From CAYNWH01 sp964400885 (GTDB taxonomy: Bacteria > Patescibacteriota > Patescibacteriia > CAIXNZ01), in NCBI GenBank assembly GCA_964400885.1, contig CAYNWH010000017.1:1-21905 (forward strand): DNA of 21,905 nucleotides. Direction: 5' to 3'. The notes below the pieces were generated by a model, which had not been told where the DNA came from, did not search any database, and worked only from the letters and a program-made list of their open reading frames with translations. A program made the position numbers and the translations under genes. This document shows positions 19,587 to 21,905 of the stretch, piece by piece; the first letter of the stretch is position 1; every line of letters starts with the position of its first letter.

Positions 19587-20738
19587 ATGGAAGAATTATT
19601 TAAAGAAATAAAACATAAAAAATGGTTTTTCGGCATTCGGGCAGAGGAATCATTGTTTTTTTATTCAGCCAAATATTTTAACAGGGAAGCTTTTACTAAC
19701 AAATATTACAAGTCAGGGTTTGTGGAAACATTATTATTCCCTCTGAAAAATGATTATCCTGTACGGGTTTTTAATCTGGAGCAGGCTAAAGCTTTTCATC
19801 AGGAATCCTTGCAAAAAGCTTTGGCTAACCCGGCGATTATTTTAGAATTTATTGAGCAGGATAAGAAAGTCTGGCAGCAGATAGAAAAATTAAGCCAAGA
19901 ACTGGAAACTCAGATTAAAGCCCATGATTATGAAACCAGTATAAAATTGTTTCAGGACTTGGTTGCTCAATATGGCCAATATGGCGCTTTGTTTTTTATT
20001 AATTTTTCTTTAGGTAAAGAAATGACTTTTAACCAGGCGAAATTTAAAACCGATATTACGCAAATTTTGCAAAAACATAATCAGTGGCGCAATAGCGTAG
20101 CTTTTTCTGAAGAAAAATTAGGCCAAGTTTTTTACGACTTTTTTGAACTCCTAGTTAATGTTAGAAAAATTAAAGTAACGCCTTTAGAAATAATGAAATA
20201 TTTAACTGTTTGGGAAGTTTTGGATTTTTTGGCAGATAAATTAAGCAATGATGATTTAGAAAACATAATTCAAATGAGGCAAAAAAATGGTTATGTTTTT
20301 GCTTGCTTAAGAAATAAAAGATGCCAGGGAGCACTGGATGATAAAAAAATAATTAAGCAGATTGAAACTCATTTTAGCGATACTTTAAAACAAGAGCAGC
20401 AGATTAAGATTTTAAAAGGCATGAGCGCTTTTATTGTTAAAAATAAAATAGAAGGTGAAGTTCTCGTTATTAAAGATAAAAATGAATTAGCTGCCAATAA
20501 AATTGATTTGCACAATAAAATTTTAGTGGCTATTCAGACTACGCCGCATTTTATTCCTTATTTAAAAGGAGTCAAAGCGATTATTACAGATGAAGGCGGT
20601 GTTACTTGCCATGCGGCGATTGTTTCTCGGGAAATGAAAATCCCCTGCATAGTGGGTACAAAAAAGGCTACTGAAGTTTTAAAAAATGGCGATACTGTTG
20701 AATTGAATACGCAAAAAGGCATAATTAAAAAAATATAA
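19587..20738 (+). CDS. Protein with C-terminal PEP-utilising mobile (phosphohistidine) domain
   Basis: The 383-aa product ends in a PEP-utiliser swivelling domain, as found in PEP synthase, PPDK and PTS Enzyme I: VKAIITDEGGVTCHAAIVSREMKIPCIVGTKKATEVLKNGDTVELN, with the phospho-accepting His at residue 342. The first ~290 residues (MEELFKEIKHKKWFFGIRAE...) are mostly helical, with no ATP-grasp or PEP-barrel motif that I can see. It therefore cannot be a complete PEP synthase. Such stand-alone mobile-domain proteins occur in CPR and archaeal genomes without a settled role. I chose ATG 19587 because CTGGAG precedes it; the open frame back to 19506 runs through the terminator. Confidence 0.8.
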   Translation: MEELFKEIKHKKWFFGIRAEESLFFYSAKYFNREAFTNKYYKSGFVETLLFPLKNDYPVRVFNLEQAKAFHQESLQKALANPAIILEFIEQDKKVWQQIEKLSQELETQIKAHDYETSIKLFQDLVAQYGQYGALFFINFSLGKEMTFNQAKFKTDITQILQKHNQWRNSVAFSEEKLGQVFYDFFELLVNVRKIKVTPLEIMKYLTVWEVLDFLADKLSNDDLENIIQMRQKNGYVFACLRNKRCQGALDDKKIIKQIETHFSDTLKQEQQIKILKGMSAFIVKNKIEGEVLVIKDKNELAANKIDLHNKILVAIQTTPHFIPYLKGVKAIITDEGGVTCHAAIVSREMKIPCIVGTKKATEVLKNGDTVELNTQKGIIKKI

Positions 20739-20766
20739 AACCACCAGATTAGAAAATCGGTGGTTT
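20738..20766. terminator. Bidirectional terminator between convergent genes
   Basis: AAACCACC (20738-20745) pairs with GGTGGTTT (20759-20766), with GATT/AATC continuing the stem after a bulged A. It serves the PEP-domain gene and the minus-strand receiver operon. Confidence 0.85.
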
Positions 20767-21121
20767 AGCTCTTTTGCAGATCTTCCACTGCTTGGACAAG
20801 AGCATCATAGTTCGGACCTTTGGCGTGATAAGCATCGCCCCAGTCATATTGCTGGCGGGACCAGCATAAAATTTTGATTTCCGGGCAAGCTTGCCGGATG
20901 GCTTTGCTGATCATGCGGCCGTCATCACCTGAAGATAAGCCCGGTCGCAGGTTGCCGTCTAAGACAGCAATTTCAATCCCTAACGAGTTTAGAGAATCAA
21001 CCGTATCCAGGGCAGCGCTTAAAGTGCTGGCATCAATGACCTGATGGCCTTTTTGCCTTAAATGATGTTTGGCTAACTCACGAGTTTTGTCATGATCTTC
21101 AACCAGGAATATCCTGGCCAT
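20765..21121 (-). CDS. Stand-alone response-regulator receiver domain
   Basis: The 118-aa product is a single REC domain of CheY length with no output domain. The active-site set is complete: Glu8/Asp9 (VEDHD), phospho-acceptor Asp55 (AVLDGNL), Ser88 (LCWSR) and Lys101 (AKGP). An insertion-like GLSSGDDGR follows beta-3. The partner kinase is not in the window. It overlaps the upstream 86-aa gene by 23 nt and starts from ATG 21121 behind a G-rich SD (GGGGGGTGA), so the pair is translationally coupled. It might signal by protein contact; the target is unknown. Confidence 0.88.
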   Translation of the reverse strand: MARIFLVEDHDKTRELAKHHLRQKGHQVIDASTLSAALDTVDSLNSLGIEIAVLDGNLRPGLSSGDDGRMISKAIRQACPEIKILCWSRQQYDWGDAYHAKGPNYDALVQAVEDLQKS

Positions 21122-21359
21122 TTTTCATCACCCCCCTTACTTTATTATTTTTTTTCTTCTTGGGTGGGTAAATCGCACCATAGGTTTTATGATCCCAGGC
21201 ATAAAAAGTAGCTTGCCCCACGGCTTTGACTGCTTTTTGAGCTTCTTTAGTCAATTTGTCAAAAGTTACATCTCTGGAAGCAATTTTCTGATCAATACCA
21301 TGGTCAGTCTGTTCTTGAAATTCCGACTTGAGATCCAAAGGGTCAAGTGTTAATTTCAT
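21099..21359 (-). CDS. Small basic protein of unknown function
   Basis: The 86-aa product starts MKLTLDPLDLKSEFQEQTDH, is mostly helical and has a basic stretch PPKKKKNNKVRG near the C terminus. I recognise no family. The start is supported by AAAGGAGG on the minus strand shortly before ATG 21359. It overlaps the receiver gene by 23 nt and shares its promoter at 21390-21418, so the two products may work together. Confidence 0.72.
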   Translation of the reverse strand: MKLTLDPLDLKSEFQEQTDHGIDQKIASRDVTFDKLTKEAQKAVKAVGQATFYAWDHKTYGAIYPPKKKKNNKVRGVMKNGQDIPG

Positions 21360-21389
21360 GACATTTCCTCCTTTTTTTTTGAATTTTAA

Positions 21390-21418
21390 ATCATAGCATA
21401 ATTTTTAATGATTGTCAA
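21390..21418 (-). promoter_or_regulatory. Promoter of the 86-aa/receiver operon
   Basis: On the minus strand, TTGACA (21418-21413) and TATGAT (21395-21390) are separated by 17 nt. Its -35 box overlaps that of the divergent plus-strand promoter. Confidence 0.7.
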
Positions 21419-21440
21419 TAATTGACTCTTTTGCTAGACT
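21412..21440 (+). promoter_or_regulatory. Promoter of the deoxyribosyltransferase-like gene, probably leaderless
   Basis: TTGTCA (21412-21417), a 17-nt spacer and TAGACT (21435-21440). The ATG at 21447 lies 7 nt after the last base of the -10 box. CTGGAG just before the ATG would not be transcribed if the start is at the ATG. Confidence 0.55.
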
Positions 21441-21446
21441 GGAGAT

Positions 21447-21905
21447 ATGAAAATATTTTATGGCGGTGCCATTCAAGGCAATATAGATCGGGAGAAAAGG
21501 TCTGCAGTTCACAGAGCTTTAATTTCTTATATTAAAAATGGGGGCTTTAAAGTTATTACAGAGCATACTGGCGGCCGTAATTTCGAAGAAACTGCTCAGC
21601 TTTTAGATCAGTCAATCGGGCCTTTGCCGCCAGTTGGCTTGGAAAGAACAATTTATGTCAGGAATAAAATGATTGAAGCCATTGAAAGTGATATTCTGGC
21701 TGCTATTTTTGAAGTTTCTGTTCCCAGCTTGGGTACGGGCATTGAAATCGCCCATGCTTATTTGCGGCCAAAAAGCGGCTTAAGTAAAATTCCTATTTTA
21801 ACCCTGTACGAAAAAGATTTTTGGCCTAACAAACTTTCTTCTATGGTTTTAGGTCTGGATAAACAAGAGTATCCGCATGTTGAAACAATTGAATATTCAT
21901 GCTTA
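21447..21905 (+). CDS. Nucleoside 2-deoxyribosyltransferase-like protein (partial)
   Basis: The frame is open for 153 codons and runs off the window. MKIFYGGAIQG at the start, TEHTGG in the middle and AIFEVSVPSLGTGIEIAHAY near residue 100 fit the nucleoside 2-deoxyribosyltransferase fold, where the Glu of GxEIA is the catalytic nucleophile position and VSxPSLGxG lines the active site. The family exchanges bases between deoxynucleosides or hydrolyses dNMPs (DNPH1/RCL type). The substrate cannot be decided. It is divergent from the receiver operon and shares overlapping promoter elements with it. Confidence 0.75.
   Translation, partial: MKIFYGGAIQGNIDREKRSAVHRALISYIKNGGFKVITEHTGGRNFEETAQLLDQSIGPLPPVGLERTIYVRNKMIEAIESDILAAIFEVSVPSLGTGIEIAHAYLRPKSGLSKIPILTLYEKDFWPNKLSSMVLGLDKQEYPHVETIEYSCL

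Noticed and set aside
1..21905. tRNA, rRNA, CRISPR arrays and transposons
   Set aside because: No tRNA cloverleaf with GGTTCGA-type arm, no regularly spaced repeats and no transposase motifs were seen on either strand.

Overview
The window looks like a piece of an AT-rich Patescibacteria (CPR / Parcubacteria-like) genome. Supporting signs are short intergenic spacers, many genes without a Shine-Dalgarno (SD) site, a DUF5652-type membrane protein, a DUF3352-like protein, a K+-independent membrane pyrophosphatase, a shortened SMC and no transposons. The lineage call is inference from gene content, not a phylogeny. A run of 100 Ns (19337-19436) shows that it is a scaffold.

Layout. 41-3242 (+): rpsO, an NYN-domain putative nuclease and pnp, an RNA-handling cluster with a long hairpin directly before pnp. 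3307-5014 (-): a lipoprotein, a secreted helical protein and an SD-led protein of unknown function. 5132-6616 (+): a membrane-anchored DUF3352-like protein. 6617-7291: a gene-free stretch with three DnaA-box-like 9-mers, an AT-rich repeat, and a self-contained promoter-to-terminator unit of about 340 nt that encodes no credible protein. 7292-8115 (+): a DksA/TraR-type zinc-finger protein and lspA. 8196-10682 (+): comM/yifB and an acidic protein of unknown function. 10737-12376 (-): a small unknown protein and a LysM/M23 cell-wall hydrolase. 12725-15371 (+): hppA, DUF5652 and a cupin. 15509-16240 (+): a RelA/SpoT-like HD protein whose HD dyad reads HN. 16283-18970 (-): an SMC ATPase without a recognisable hinge. 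19185-19509 (+): small ORFs on both sides of the gap. 19587-20738 (+): a protein ending in a PEP-utilising phosphohistidine domain. 20765-21359 (-): a stand-alone receiver domain and an overlapping 86-aa protein. 21447-end (+): a nucleoside 2-deoxyribosyltransferase-like gene, cut by the window edge.

Themes. Transcription signals are unusually readable: about fourteen sigma70-type promoters and ten hairpin terminators can be placed by eye. Several genes appear leaderless, with the -10 box ending six bases before the ATG, while another set carries very strong SD sites. Divergent genes share back-to-back or overlapping -35 boxes. The strongest candidates for something undescribed are the orphan RNA unit at 6809-7150, the DnaA-box cluster beside it and the hinge-less SMC. 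LspA would process the lipoprotein encoded at 3307-3585.
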